From: Sulfurisoma sp963709555
GTDB lineage: Bacteria > Pseudomonadota > Gammaproteobacteria > Burkholderiales > Rhodocyclaceae
NCBI GenBank assembly: GCA_963709555.1
Contig: CAVPWR010000003.1
Location: 372,001 to 436,000 of the forward strand
Reading direction: 5' to 3'
Length of the DNA stretch: 64,000 bases
Shown here: positions 1 to 10,158 of the stretch, in pieces
Position numbering within the stretch: the first letter of the stretch is position 1
Layout of the letters: the number at the start of each line of letters is the position of its first letter
Program-made: the position numbers and the translations under genes
Notes under the pieces: model-generated
Told to the model about the DNA's origin: nothing
The model's input: only the letters and a program-made list of their open reading frames with translations
The model's database searches: none

Positions 1-185
1 ATCAATGCGATGGCGCGCAGGGCGTCGTGCTCGTTGCGCTGCTGCAGGACGCGTTTGAAGACTTCGAACAGACAAAGGCTGGGAACGACCAGATGGGACG
101 TGTCCTCGATGGCGGGAGCGAAAAACCCGGCGTTCGCGCCGTCGGCGAAATATTCCAGCCAGCCGCACGAATCGACGAGGTTCAT
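1..185 (-). CDS. VapC-like PIN-domain toxin, N-terminal part only
   Basis: The first 61 residues of a protein are encoded here and the gene runs off the left edge. It begins MNLVDSCGWLEYFADG, which matches the first strand and acidic residue of a PIN-domain ribonuclease, and continues with a VVPSLCLFEV segment typical of the second PIN helix. VapC toxins cleave RNA and are neutralised by a cognate antitoxin. The start overlaps the stop of the upstream AbrB-type antitoxin by ATGA, the usual translational coupling of such modules. Only the N-terminus is visible, so the remaining catalytic acidic residues cannot be checked. Confidence 0.8.
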   Translation of the reverse strand, partial: MNLVDSCGWLEYFADGANAGFFAPAIEDTSHLVVPSLCLFEVFKRVLQQRNEHDALRAIAL

Positions 186-388
186 GCCCGGTCTTTTTCG
201 CGGGGTACCGTGGTGTCGATATCGCGCAGGAAGCCGCGCAATTGGGTGGCGTTTTCGATCGGGAGCAGTTCGATCCGGTTATCGTAGGCGAGCACCTGCA
301 GCCTGCGCCCGGCCTCGATGCCGAGTTGCTCCCGGATGGCCGGGGGAATGACCACCTGGAATTTGGGTGACACGGTGACGGCCAGCAT
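182..388 (-). CDS. AbrB/MazE-family antitoxin (VapB-like)
   Basis: A 68-residue protein starting MLAVTVSPKFQVVIPPAIRE, the swapped-hairpin AbrB/SpoVT DNA-binding domain that normally occupies residues 1-45. The C-terminal tail would wrap the toxin. AAGGAG lies six bases before the ATG and supports this start. Its stop overlaps the start of the PIN-domain gene, so the two form one toxin-antitoxin operon, probably autoregulated by the antitoxin binding the 115-bp gap shared with pyrG. Confidence 0.85.
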   Translation of the reverse strand: MLAVTVSPKFQVVIPPAIREQLGIEAGRRLQVLAYDNRIELLPIENATQLRGFLRDIDTTVPREKDRA

Positions 389-471
389 GGGAGTCTCCTT
401 GAATGAAGCCGCGATCGATAGGCGAAGTGTAGCCGAATATCGTCATCGATAAGACGCGGGGTGATTGTCGC

Positions 472-477
472 TATAAT
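472..477 (+). promoter_or_regulatory. Putative -10 box upstream of pyrG
   Basis: A perfect TATAAT lies 27 bases before the pyrG start in the context CTATAATGCCC. No good -35 hexamer is visible at 16-18 bases upstream. The same CTATAAT-plus-GC context recurs before tRNA-Ser and the AI-2E permease gene. Confidence 0.45.
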
Positions 478-503
478 GCCCATTTCCTGCAGCGGCATTT
501 CCC

Positions 504-2134
504 ATGGCCAAGTACGTATTCGTTACCGGTGGTGTCGTGTCCAGTCTGGGCAAAGGCATCGCCGCCGCCAGTCTCGGCGCAATTCTCGAGTCCCGCGGCA
601 TCAAAGTCACCCATCTCAAGCTCGACCCCTACATCAACGTTGATCCGGGCACGATGTCGCCGTTCCAGCACGGCGAAGTGTTCGTCACCGAGGATGGCGC
701 CGAGACCGACCTCGATCTCGGCCATTACGAGCGCTTCACCAGCGCCAAGATGGGCAAGCGCAACAACTTCACCACCGGCCAGATCTACGAGTCGGTGATC
801 AAGAAGGAGCGGCGCGGCGAATACCTCGGCAAGACGGTGCAGGTGATCCCGCACATCACCGACGAGATCAAGATCTACGTCAAGCGCGGCGCCGAAGGCG
901 CCGACGTGGCGATTGTCGAGGTCGGCGGCACGGTTGGCGACATCGAGTCGCTGCCATTCCTCGAAGCCATCCGCCAGATGGGCATCGAGGAAGGCAAGAA
1001 CAACGCCTGCTACATCCATCTCACGCTGGTGCCCTACATCGCGTCGGCGGGCGAGCTCAAGACCAAGCCGACCCAGCATTCGGTCAAGGACCTGCGCGAG
1101 ATCGGCATCCAGCCGGACATCCTGCTCTGTCGTGCCGACCGGCCGATCCCCTCGGAAGAGAGGCGCAAGATCGCGCTGTTCACCAATGTCCAGCCCGAAG
1201 CCGTGATCGGCGCGCTCGACGCCGATTCGATCTACAAGATCCCCGGCATGCTGCACGACGAAATGCTCGACGAGATCGTCTGCCACAAGCTCGGCATCCT
1301 GGCCAAGGCGGCGAATCTGTCGGTGTGGAAGAAGCTGGTCGATGCGCTCGAGCATCCCGAGCACGAGGTCAATGTCGCCTTCGTCGGCAAGTACGTCAAC
1401 CTGACCGAGTCCTACAAGTCGCTGACCGAAGCCCTGGTGCACGCCGGCATCCACACGCGCAGCAAGGTGAAGATTCACTACATCGATTCCGAGGCCATCG
1501 AGGCCGGCGGTCCCGCCGCGCTGGAGGCGATGGACGCGATCCTGGTTCCCGGCGGCTTCGGCAAGCGCGGCACCGAGGGCAAGATCGCCGCGATCCGCTA
1601 TGCCCGCGAGAACAAGGTGCCGTACCTCGGCATCTGCCTCGGCATGCAGCTGGCCACCATCGAGTTCGCCCGCCATGTCGCCGGCTTCACCGGCGCCAAC
1701 AGCACCGAATTCGATGCCGATACGCCGCACCCCGTGGTGGCGCTGATCACCGAGTGGATGGACCGCGAGGGCCAGGTCGAAAAGCGCGATGCCAAGTCCA
1801 ACCTCGGCGGCACCATGCGCCTCGGCGCGCAGCGCTGCCCGATCAAGGCCGGCACGCTGGCTTCGAAGATCTACGGCGCCGAGGTCAACGAGCGTCACCG
1901 CCATCGCTACGAAGTGAACAACGTCTATGTTCCCAAGCTCGAAGCGGCCGGCATGGTGATTTCGGCGCGCACGCCGAGCGAGAACCTGCCCGAGATGATG
2001 GAACTGCCGGCGGAAATGCATCCGTGGTTCGTCGGCGTGCAGTTCCACCCTGAATTCACCTCCAACCCGCGCACCGGCCACCCGCTGTTCAACGCCTTTG
2101 TTTCGGCGGCTTTGGCGCGCAAGGACCTCGCCAA

Positions 2135-2138
<4 letters not shown>
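504..2138 (+). CDS. pyrG: CTP synthase
   Basis: Converts UTP to CTP with ATP and glutamine, the last step of de novo pyrimidine nucleotide synthesis in the cytosol. The 544 residues match the family length. The N-terminal amidoligase domain (about 1-270) opens with VTGGVVSSLGKG and contains KLDPYINVDPG. The C-terminal class I glutamine amidotransferase domain (about 295-540) has the nucleophile in GICLGMQ (Cys about 378) and the His/Glu pair in FHPEF (about 513). The stop overlaps the kdsA start by ATGA. This is the first gene of a co-directional run to ftsB, an order common in betaproteobacteria. Confidence 0.98.
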
Positions 2139-2971
<833 letters not shown>

Positions 2972-2990
2972 TCTTCAGGGATTCGAAACC

Positions 2991-3284
2991 ATGAGCAAAC
3001 CTGCCTACCTGGTCGTCGACGCCAAGTCGAGCGACCCCGAAAAGATGGCCGAGTATCGTCGCCTGTCCACGCTGGCCGTCGAGAAGTTCGGCGGCCGTTT
3101 CATCGTGCGCGGCGGCGCCTATGAAGTGCTGGAAGGCAGCTGGACGCCGCAGCGGCTGGTCATCGTCGAGTTGCCGGACATGGAGCAGGCGAAAGCCTTC
3201 TACGACTCGCCTGAATATGTTGCCGCGCGCCAGGCGCGCGCGGGAGTTTCGTCCTTCGACATGGTGTTGGTCGAAGGCTATTGA
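2991..3284 (+). CDS. DUF1330 family protein
   Basis: A 97-residue protein starting MSKPAYLVVDAKSSDPEKM. It has the DUF1330 pattern: a ferredoxin-like alpha/beta fold with GGRFIVRGG followed by WTPQRLVIVELPDMEQAKAFYDS. Members are small dimeric alpha-beta barrel proteins of unknown function. The gene lies between kdsA and eno with short gaps, an arrangement typical of betaproteobacteria, so it is probably co-transcribed. The start at 2991 rather than an in-frame upstream codon gives the family-length protein. Confidence 0.88.
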   Translation: MSKPAYLVVDAKSSDPEKMAEYRRLSTLAVEKFGGRFIVRGGAYEVLEGSWTPQRLVIVELPDMEQAKAFYDSPEYVAARQARAGVSSFDMVLVEGY

Positions 3285-3306
3285 TTCAATTGAAAAGGAA
3301 AAGACC

Positions 3307-4593
<1,287 letters not shown>

Positions 4594-4600
4594 CCGTAAT

Positions 4601-4691
4601 GCCCCCCCACGCTCGCCGCAACTTCCGGGCCGGCGGCTCGCTGCCCCCCTCGGGGGGGCGCCGCCGCCCTTGGGACGGCCCGGCGGGCGGC
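4601..4691 (+). repeat. GC-rich interspersed element, copy 1
   Basis: This segment fills the eno-ftsB gap. It starts CCCCCCCACGCTCGC, has GGCTCGCTGCCCCCC followed by a G-run able to pair with it, and ends CCTTGGGACGGCCCGGCGGG. The same start and end blocks recur at 22840-22954 and 25876-25962 with a variable middle. It has no T-tract, so it does not look like a normal intrinsic terminator. Possibly a REP-like or degenerate mobile palindromic element. Confidence 0.6.
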
Positions 4692-4700
4692 TAGTCCGGA

Positions 4701-4979
4701 ATGCGCTGGCCCGCCTGGATACTGCTGGCAATCATCGTATTGCTGCAGTATCCGCTGTGGTTCGGCAAGGGCGGCTGGCTGCGCGCGCGCGACATGGAGC
4801 GCCAGCTGCAGGCACAGCGCGAGGTCAACCAGAAGCTGGAAACGCGCAACGCCGCGCTCGATGCCGAGGTGCGCGACCTCAAGACCGGTTACGAGGCCAT
4901 CGAGGAACGCGCGCGCTTCGAGCTCGGCCTGATCAAGGATGGCGAGGTATTCGTCCAGGTGCCGCAGAAGCAGCCCTGA
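4701..4979 (+). CDS. ftsB: Cell division protein FtsB
   Basis: A 92-residue bitopic membrane protein of the FtsQLB divisome complex, which links the Z-ring to septal peptidoglycan synthesis. A single membrane helix (about residues 4-19, ILLAIIVLLQYPLWFG) is followed by a coiled coil (about 27-65) and the conserved ERARFELGLIKDGEVF segment. Position directly after eno is the usual one. The start at 4701 follows the GC-rich element closely and no strong ribosome binding site is obvious. Confidence 0.95.
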   Translation: MRWPAWILLAIIVLLQYPLWFGKGGWLRARDMERQLQAQREVNQKLETRNAALDAEVRDLKTGYEAIEERARFELGLIKDGEVFVQVPQKQP

Positions 4980-4985
4980 ACGAAA

Positions 4986-5669
4986 TTATTCGCCGAGTTC
5001 GATCTGGCCGTTGATGCTGACGGTGACGTTCGATTCGCCGGCCTCGACCGGCATCGGCGCCGCCTCGGCGGACATCATGGCGGCGCGGAACATGGGCTGC
5101 GGCATGTTGGTGCCGCCGCCGATGTTCATGCTGCGGATCCTGTAGGGCTTCTTCAGCGCGGCGGCATAGCGTGCGGCCTTGGCCTGGAAGGCCGTGATCG
5201 CCTCGAGCGCGGCATCGTCTTCGGCGGCGCGACGGGTTTCCGGCGCCGGCACGAAGCCGACCTGGCTGACCGCGAGCTGTGTCTGCAGCTTGCCGAGCAG
5301 CGTCGACAGCGCCGCCGCGTCGCGGCTTTCCAGGACGATCTCGGAACGCATGCGCCAGCTCTCGATGTTGCGGCCGCCCTTGCCGTAGACGGGATAGGTA
5401 TGGCTGTTGCCGGTCTTCACCGTGACGCCCGGCTGGGCTTTGGCGGAGGCGAGGCCGCCAGCGATCGCGGCATTGACGCGCCGCGCCACGTCGGCGGCGT
5501 CGGCACCGTTGATCTCGGCATAGGCGGTGGCGCGGCCGAGGTCGTTGGCCACGCTCCTCTGAACGTCGACGCGGAAATCGATCAGTGTGCCGGTGGGCTT
5601 CGCAGGTGTCTGGGCGATGGCGGGCAGGGTCGTCAGCAGGGCGACGGCGAGGGCAAGGCGGATGTTCAT
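4986..5669 (-). CDS. SIMPL (DUF541) domain periplasmic protein
   Basis: A 227-residue protein with a signal peptide (MNIRLALAVALLTTLPAIA, cut near residue 19-20). The rest fits the SIMPL/DUF541 fold seen in periplasmic and outer-membrane proteins of unknown function: a DLGRATAYAEINGADAADV segment near the N-terminus and a C-terminal VTVSINGQIELGE strand. The start overlaps the stop of the gamma-carbonic-anhydrase-like gene by ATGA, so the two are co-translated. It converges on ftsB with only six bases between the stops. Confidence 0.85.
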   Translation of the reverse strand: MNIRLALAVALLTTLPAIAQTPAKPTGTLIDFRVDVQRSVANDLGRATAYAEINGADAADVARRVNAAIAGGLASAKAQPGVTVKTGNSHTYPVYGKGGRNIESWRMRSEIVLESRDAAALSTLLGKLQTQLAVSQVGFVPAPETRRAAEDDAALEAITAFQAKAARYAAALKKPYRIRSMNIGGGTNMPQPMFRAAMMSAEAAPMPVEAGESNVTVSINGQIELGE

Positions 5670-6193
5670 GGGGCGATCTCCTCGAGCTGTGAGCGATAAC
5701 GCAGGGCATTGTCGACGTAGTGCCGTGCGCTGTAGAGCAGCCGCGCCACCTCCTCGTCGGTGAGTTCGCGCACCACCTTGCCCGGCGAGCCCATCACCAG
5801 CGAGCGGTCGGGGATCACCTTGCCCTCGGGGATCAGGCTGTTGGCGCCGATCAGGCAGTTGCGGCCGATCACCGCGCGGTTGAGGACGATGGAGCCGATG
5901 CCGATCAGCGAGCCGTCGCCGACCGTGCAGCCGTGCAGCATCACCATGTGGCCGACGGTGATGTCGCGGCCCAGCGTCAGCGGCACGCCCTCGTCGGTGT
6001 GCAGCACCGAGCCGTCCTGGATGTTCGTGTTCTCGCCGATGGCGATGGGGTCGTTGTCGCCGCGCAGCACGGCGTTCCACCAGACGCTGGCGCCGGCGGC
6101 GAGGCTGACGTCGCCGATCACCGTGGCGTTGGGGGCGATCCAGGCGCTCGGATCGATCTGCGGCTTGCGGTCGGCGAGACGAAAGACGCTCAC
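5666..6193 (-). CDS. Gamma-carbonic-anhydrase-like hexapeptide protein (YrdA/CaiE type)
   Basis: The 175 residues form a left-handed beta helix of hexapeptide repeats. The family metal ligands appear in GHMVMLHGCTVGDG, and the N-terminal WNAVLRGDNDPI and IGENTNIQDG blocks are diagnostic. Members bind zinc or iron and trimerise; some hydrate CO2, but the role of the YrdA group is not settled. It lies directly downstream of queD on the same strand and is coupled to the SIMPL gene. Confidence 0.9.
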   Translation of the reverse strand: MSVFRLADRKPQIDPSAWIAPNATVIGDVSLAAGASVWWNAVLRGDNDPIAIGENTNIQDGSVLHTDEGVPLTLGRDITVGHMVMLHGCTVGDGSLIGIGSIVLNRAVIGRNCLIGANSLIPEGKVIPDRSLVMGSPGKVVRELTDEEVARLLYSARHYVDNALRYRSQLEEIAP

Positions 6194-6196
6194 GGC

Positions 6197-6646
6197 TCAG
6201 GCACCGCGACGCGTGGCGTCGGCCCAGCAGTTCGGCGTTTCGTAGAGGCGCACGCGCTCGAGGCGCAGCTGGTTGCCGAAGACATCCAGGTAGGCGGGAT
6301 CGAGAATGGAGAAGGCCAGTTGCGCCAGGTTTTCCGCCGTCGGCACGACGTCGAGCAACACGGTCTTGTGGTCGGGCAGCGAGCCGAGGAAGGCGACGAT
6401 GGCCGTGTCGCCGGAATAGGCGAGGAAGGCGTGGTCCCAGTTGTCGACGATGTGCGTCCGGGCGATCGCCTTCACTTCGGAGAAGTCCATCACCATGCCG
6501 TTCTCGGGCTGGCCGGAGGCAGAGATCACAGCGCCAGACAGCGTGATCTCGATGGCATAGCGGTGCCCGTGCAGGTGGCGGCACTGGCTCTTGTGGTCGG
6601 GGATGCGGTGGCCCGCATCGAATTCGAGGCGGCGCGTGATCTGCAT
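6197..6646 (-). CDS. queD: 6-carboxy-5,6,7,8-tetrahydropterin synthase
   Basis: Second step of the queuosine/7-deazaguanine pathway, making carboxytetrahydropterin from dihydroneopterin triphosphate, the FolE product. The protein has 149 residues. Zinc-binding histidines are visible in DAGHRI and RHLHGHRY, the catalytic VDNWDHAFL motif is present, and PTAENLAQL is the conserved late motif. The start at 6646 (MQITRRLEFDAGHR) is chosen because upstream in-frame codons would add an unrelated tail that overlaps the divergent radical SAM gene region. Confidence 0.93.
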   Translation of the reverse strand: MQITRRLEFDAGHRIPDHKSQCRHLHGHRYAIEITLSGAVISASGQPENGMVMDFSEVKAIARTHIVDNWDHAFLAYSGDTAIVAFLGSLPDHKTVLLDVVPTAENLAQLAFSILDPAYLDVFGNQLRLERVRLYETPNCWADATRRGA

Positions 6647-6701
6647 GGCTATGGTGACGAATGGGCGATAATCGGATGACCATGAAAGTATATCAGCCGC
6701 C

Positions 6702-7535
6702 ATGCTGACGCCCGAGGACCACAGCCGCGATGCCGCGGGCATGCGCTACGTCTATCCGGTGGTGTCGCGTCGCGCCGGCGGAATCTCGATCGGCATCAAC
6801 CTCAATCCCAACAATGCCTGCAACTGGCGCTGCGTCTATTGCCAGGTGCCGGGCCTCAAGCGCGGCGGCCCGCCGCCGATCGATCTGGCGCTGCTCGAAG
6901 CGGAACTGGAGGAATTTCTGCGCCGTACCGCCAGCGCCGACTTTCTGGCGCAGCTGGCGCCGCCGGGCGCGCGGCGCATCGTCGATATCGCCTTCTCCGG
7001 CAACGGCGAGCCGACCAGCGCAGCAGAATTCGGACCGGCGCTGGATATCGTCGAACACGTGCTGGCGCGGCACGATCTGCTCGGCAGCGTGAAAATTCGC
7101 CTCATCACCAACGGCAGCCTGGTCGACCGCGTGCGGGTACGCGAAGCACTGAAACATCTGGGGCAGCTCGGCGGCGAGGCCTGGTTCAAGGTGGATGCCG
7201 TGGCGCCGGCGCCGACTTTTCGCATCAACGGCGTGCGACTCAATACGGACACGGTGCGCCGCCGTCTGCGGCTATGCGCCGGGCTTGCGCCGACATGGGT
7301 GCAGACCTGCGTCTTCGAATGGGATGGTGCGCCGCCGGCGGAGGCCGAAGTCGCGGCCTACCTGGAGTTTCTGGCGAGCGTGAGGGATGCGGTGGCGGGG
7401 GTATTGCTATACGGCCTGGCGCGGCCATCGCTGCAGCCCGAAGCCGGGCGCCTGGGGCGCTTGCCCGAGGCCTGGCTGGACGGCCTGGCGCAGAAGATCG
7501 AAAAACTCGGGCTGACCGTGCGGGTCAGCCCGTAG
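6702..7535 (+). CDS. Radical SAM protein
   Basis: A 277-residue protein with the iron-sulfur motif in NACNWRCVYCQVPG (CxxxCxxC, about residues 40-47) and a GNGEP segment typical of SAM binding (FSGNGEPTSAAEF). It resembles the COG0731-type Fe-S oxidoreductases; the reaction is unknown. It is divergent from queD, but the CVYCQ motif differs from the shortened pattern in QueE, so a queuosine role is only inferred from position. It carries two copies of the dispersed 24-bp motif, and its last codons form a strong bidirectional terminator. Confidence 0.88.
   Translation: MLTPEDHSRDAAGMRYVYPVVSRRAGGISIGINLNPNNACNWRCVYCQVPGLKRGGPPPIDLALLEAELEEFLRRTASADFLAQLAPPGARRIVDIAFSGNGEPTSAAEFGPALDIVEHVLARHDLLGSVKIRLITNGSLVDRVRVREALKHLGQLGGEAWFKVDAVAPAPTFRINGVRLNTDTVRRRLRLCAGLAPTWVQTCVFEWDGAPPAEAEVAAYLEFLASVRDAVAGVLLYGLARPSLQPEAGRLGRLPEAWLDGLAQKIEKLGLTVRVSP
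6923..6944 (-). repeat. Dispersed coding motif, copy 1 (weaker)
   Basis: Read on the minus strand it contains the exact 16-mer AAAGTCGGCGCTGGCG followed by a partly matching end. Lies inside the radical SAM gene, coding TASADF. Confidence 0.45.
7198..7220 (-). repeat. Dispersed coding motif, copy 2
   Basis: Minus-strand match to the AAAAAGTCGGCGCTGGCGCC family with one difference in the core. Lies in the radical SAM gene and encodes VAPAPTF on the plus strand. Confidence 0.6.
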
Positions 7536-7542
7536 TTTTTTT
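7508..7542 (+). terminator. Bidirectional intrinsic terminator
   Basis: A perfect 10-bp stem (CGGGCTGACC with GGTCAGCCCG, five-base loop) is followed by TAG and seven T residues on the plus strand. On the minus strand the same stem is followed by AGTTTTT. It therefore ends both the radical SAM gene and the convergent HTH gene. The stem includes the last codons of the radical SAM gene, whose TAG stop lies between stem and T-tract. Confidence 0.92.
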
Positions 7543-7545
7543 GGT

Positions 7546-7839
7546 TCAGCCGGCCTTCTTGGCGGCCTTGGCGCGCTTCTTGAGGTCCTTGAACAGATCG
7601 GACTCGTTGGCCTTGAGGTACTCGATCACTTCGTAGTCATCGCGGCGGATCTTGCCGATGTCGATGTTCTCGACATGGACCAGGCGCAGAAGGTGCTGCA
7701 CCGGGCGCGGCATGTTGCGCCCGCTCTCGTAGCGCGAACCGCCGCTCTGGGTGACGCCGAGTTGCGACCAGAACTGCTGCTGGTTCAGGCCGAGTTTGCG
7801 GCGGATTTCGCGCGCATCGATCTTTTCCATGTTTTTCAT
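7546..7839 (-). CDS. Small helix-turn-helix (XRE-like) regulator
   Basis: A 97-residue protein with an HTH at about residues 13-50: IRRKLGLNQQQFWSQLGVTQSGGSRYE is split by the usual turn, and RNMPRPVQHLLRL follows. The C-terminus is lysine rich. AAGG seven bases before the ATG at 7839 supports this start over the second ATG four codons in. The domain resembles the XRE-type regulators of the NadS/COG2944 kind, but no toxin gene is adjacent. It is convergent with the radical SAM gene and shares its terminator. Confidence 0.82.
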   Translation of the reverse strand: MKNMEKIDAREIRRKLGLNQQQFWSQLGVTQSGGSRYESGRNMPRPVQHLLRLVHVENIDIGKIRRDDYEVIEYLKANESDLFKDLKKRAKAAKKAG

Positions 7840-7997
7840 GTGGTTACCTTATTTTTCGGTTTGGGAATCACTATGACTGAAGTGATAGGCCGCAAGCATA
7901 ATGGATATTCGTATGTCACACAAGAATATTTTCGGGGCATTCCGGGGCCTGCCGACGGATGATTGCCCACCTCTTTCGCGGGTGGCTTGCGGCCGGA

Positions 7998-8003
7998 TAT
8001 AAT
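7998..8003 (+). promoter_or_regulatory. Putative -10 box upstream of lysC
   Basis: TATAAT occurs 37 bases before the lysC ATG. A poor TTTCGC lies 18 bases upstream as a possible -35. Confidence 0.45.
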
Positions 8004-8039
8004 CGCGAGCTTTTCCAAAGAGTTAATCAACCCAAGCAC

Positions 8040-9281
8040 ATGGCGCTCATAGTTCAAAAATACGGCGGCACCTCGATGGGCTCGCCGGATCGCATCCGCA
8101 ACGTCGCCAAGCGCGTCGCGCGCTGGAAGGCCCAGGGCCACCAGCTCGTCATCGTGGTCTCGGCCATGAGCGGCGAAACCAACCGCCTCATCGCGCTGGC
8201 CAAGGACCTTTCGCCGCAGCCCGATCCGCGCGAACTCGACGTGATGATCTCCACCGGCGAGCAGGTCACCATCGCCCTGCTGGCGATGGCGCTGAAGGAT
8301 ATCGGCCTCAAGGCCAAGAGCTACACCGGTAGCCAGGTCAAGGTGCTCACCGACTCGACCTTCACCAAGGCGCGCATCCTCGACATCGACGAAGCCAACA
8401 TGCGCCGCGACCTCGACAACGACACCGTCGTCATCGTCGCCGGCTTCCAGGGCGTGGACGAACACGGCAACATCACCACCCTCGGCCGCGGCGGCTCCGA
8501 TACCTCGGGCGTGGCGCTGGCCGCCGCGCTCAAGGCCGACGAGTGCCAGATCTACACCGACGTCGACGGCGTCTACACCACCGACCCGCGCATCGTGCCC
8601 GAGGCGAGGAAGCTCGAGCGCATCACCTTCGAGGAAATGCTGGAACTGGCGAGCCTCGGCTCCAAGGTGCTGCAGATCCGCTCGGTCGAATTCGCCGGCA
8701 AATACAAGGTCAAGCTGCGCGTGCTCTCCAGCTTCGAGGAAGAGGGCAAGGAAACCAACGGCACGCTGATCACTTTCGAGGAAGACACCACCATGGAACA
8801 ACCGATCATCTCCGGCATCGCCTTCAACCGCGACGAAGCCAAGCTCACCGTGCTCGGCGTGCCCGACCGCCCCGGCATCGCCTACCAGATCCTCGGCCCG
8901 ATCGCCGACAGCAACATCGACGTCGACATGATCATCCAGAACGTCGGCCACGACGGCACCACCGACTTCTCCTTCACGGTCAATCGCAGCGAGTTCGCCC
9001 GCGCCAAGAAAATTCTGGAAGAGCAGATCAAGCCCCACGTCGGCGCCCGCGCCATCGAGGGCGACAACAAGATCTGCAAGGTCTCGGCCGTCGGCGTCGG
9101 CATGCGCTCGCACCCGGGCGTCGCCAGCCAGATGTTCCGCGCACTGGCCGAGGAAGGCATCAACATCCAGATGATCTCGACCTCCGAGATCAAGATCTCG
9201 GTGGTGGTCGACGAGAAGTACCTCGAACTGGCCGTGCGCGTGCTGCACAAGACCTTCGAGCTGGATCAGGCCGCCGCCTGA
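8040..9281 (+). CDS. lysC: Aspartate kinase
   Basis: Phosphorylates aspartate, the entry to lysine, threonine, methionine and diaminopimelate synthesis. The 413 residues begin MALIVQKYGGTSMGS, the nucleotide-binding start of the amino-acid kinase domain (about 1-250), with TLGRGGSDTSG near 145. Two ACT domains follow (about 265-405), beginning ISGIAFNRDEAKLTVLGVPDRPG, which bind feedback inhibitors. The start at 8040 drops an upstream extension that is not family-like. It is monocistronic and converges on the amidohydrolase gene. Confidence 0.96.
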   Translation: MALIVQKYGGTSMGSPDRIRNVAKRVARWKAQGHQLVIVVSAMSGETNRLIALAKDLSPQPDPRELDVMISTGEQVTIALLAMALKDIGLKAKSYTGSQVKVLTDSTFTKARILDIDEANMRRDLDNDTVVIVAGFQGVDEHGNITTLGRGGSDTSGVALAAALKADECQIYTDVDGVYTTDPRIVPEARKLERITFEEMLELASLGSKVLQIRSVEFAGKYKVKLRVLSSFEEEGKETNGTLITFEEDTTMEQPIISGIAFNRDEAKLTVLGVPDRPGIAYQILGPIADSNIDVDMIIQNVGHDGTTDFSFTVNRSEFARAKKILEEQIKPHVGARAIEGDNKICKVSAVGVGMRSHPGVASQMFRALAEEGINIQMISTSEIKISVVVDEKYLELAVRVLHKTFELDQAAA

Positions 9282-9283
9282 TC

Positions 9284-10126
9284 CTATTTGCCGAACAGCC
9301 GCTCGGCGTTGCGGAAGGCTATCTTCTCTGCGACGTCGCGCGGCAGCTGGGCGAGCCAGCCGCGGTATTCGCCCATCAGCGCGCCGTAGCGCGCCCAGCG
9401 CTCGTCCACCCAGGTGTCGGAACCGACCAGGAAGCGGTCGGGGTATTTCAGCAGCAGCGCCCTCCATTCCGCCGACAGTTTGCCGCCCTCGCTGATGCCG
9501 TAGCGGTAGGACAGCTCGCCCCATAGCTGCGGGTAGCGCTCGAGGTAGCGCGCGAGCTTGTCCAGCGGCGTGCCGAAGCCGGTGTGGGCCCAGACGATCT
9601 TCGCCTTGGGGTTGTGGCTGAAGAGGATTTCCAGCGCTTCGTCGTCTGCATGCGCGTGGAGGACGAGGTCATGCTCCACGGCGAAATTCACCGTGCGCTT
9701 CACCCATTCGCTCGCCGCCGCCTTGCCGGTGAGGTGGAACTCGCCGATGCCCCGGTAGTAGCCGCGCTTGTATTCGCTCTGGATCAGTTCGAATATCTTC
9801 GGGTCGTCGAACCAGGTCTGGATGTCGCCGCGCACGATGTAGGGCCGGATGAAGGGGACGACCCATACATCCTTGGGCTTCGCCTCGACCAGCGCGCGGG
9901 TGCCGTCGTTGGGGCGGCTGTTGGCGAGTATCCCCGTGACGCGACTCTCGCGCAGCAGTTCGAGCACCTTGTCCACCGGGTAGTAGGGCGTCGGCTCCCA
10001 GTTGTAGTGGAGGTGGGCATCGAACAGGGGCAACGGCGCCGGCTCGGCGGCGCGGGCCGGGAGTGCGGTCAGGCAGGCCAGCAGGCAGCACAGTTGGCAA
10101 ATGCGGGCGAGCGGGCGGCGTGACAT
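9284..10126 (-). CDS. Secreted amidohydrolase-family protein
   Basis: A 280-residue protein with an N-terminal signal peptide (hydrophobic run CQLCCLLACLTALPARA, cut near residue 26). The mature part is a TIM-barrel metal hydrolase of the amidohydrolase_2 type: first metal motif FDAHLHYN, then HAHADDE, VWAHTGFG and the late GSDTW. Substrate is unknown. A periplasmic location is inferred from the signal peptide. Confidence 0.82.
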   Translation of the reverse strand: MSRRPLARICQLCCLLACLTALPARAAEPAPLPLFDAHLHYNWEPTPYYPVDKVLELLRESRVTGILANSRPNDGTRALVEAKPKDVWVVPFIRPYIVRGDIQTWFDDPKIFELIQSEYKRGYYRGIGEFHLTGKAAASEWVKRTVNFAVEHDLVLHAHADDEALEILFSHNPKAKIVWAHTGFGTPLDKLARYLERYPQLWGELSYRYGISEGGKLSAEWRALLLKYPDRFLVGSDTWVDERWARYGALMGEYRGWLAQLPRDVAEKIAFRNAERLFGK

Positions 10127-10158
10127 GGCGCATCCTCCGGGGTGACGGAGGCGTCAGT

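Noticed and set aside
471..2081. A 536-residue open frame antisense to pyrG
   Set aside because: It mirrors the high-GC codon pattern of pyrG, has no domain, and pyrG is certain.
4601..4691. An intrinsic terminator after eno
   Set aside because: The stem is GC-rich but no T-tract follows, and the sequence is a repeat found at two other sites.
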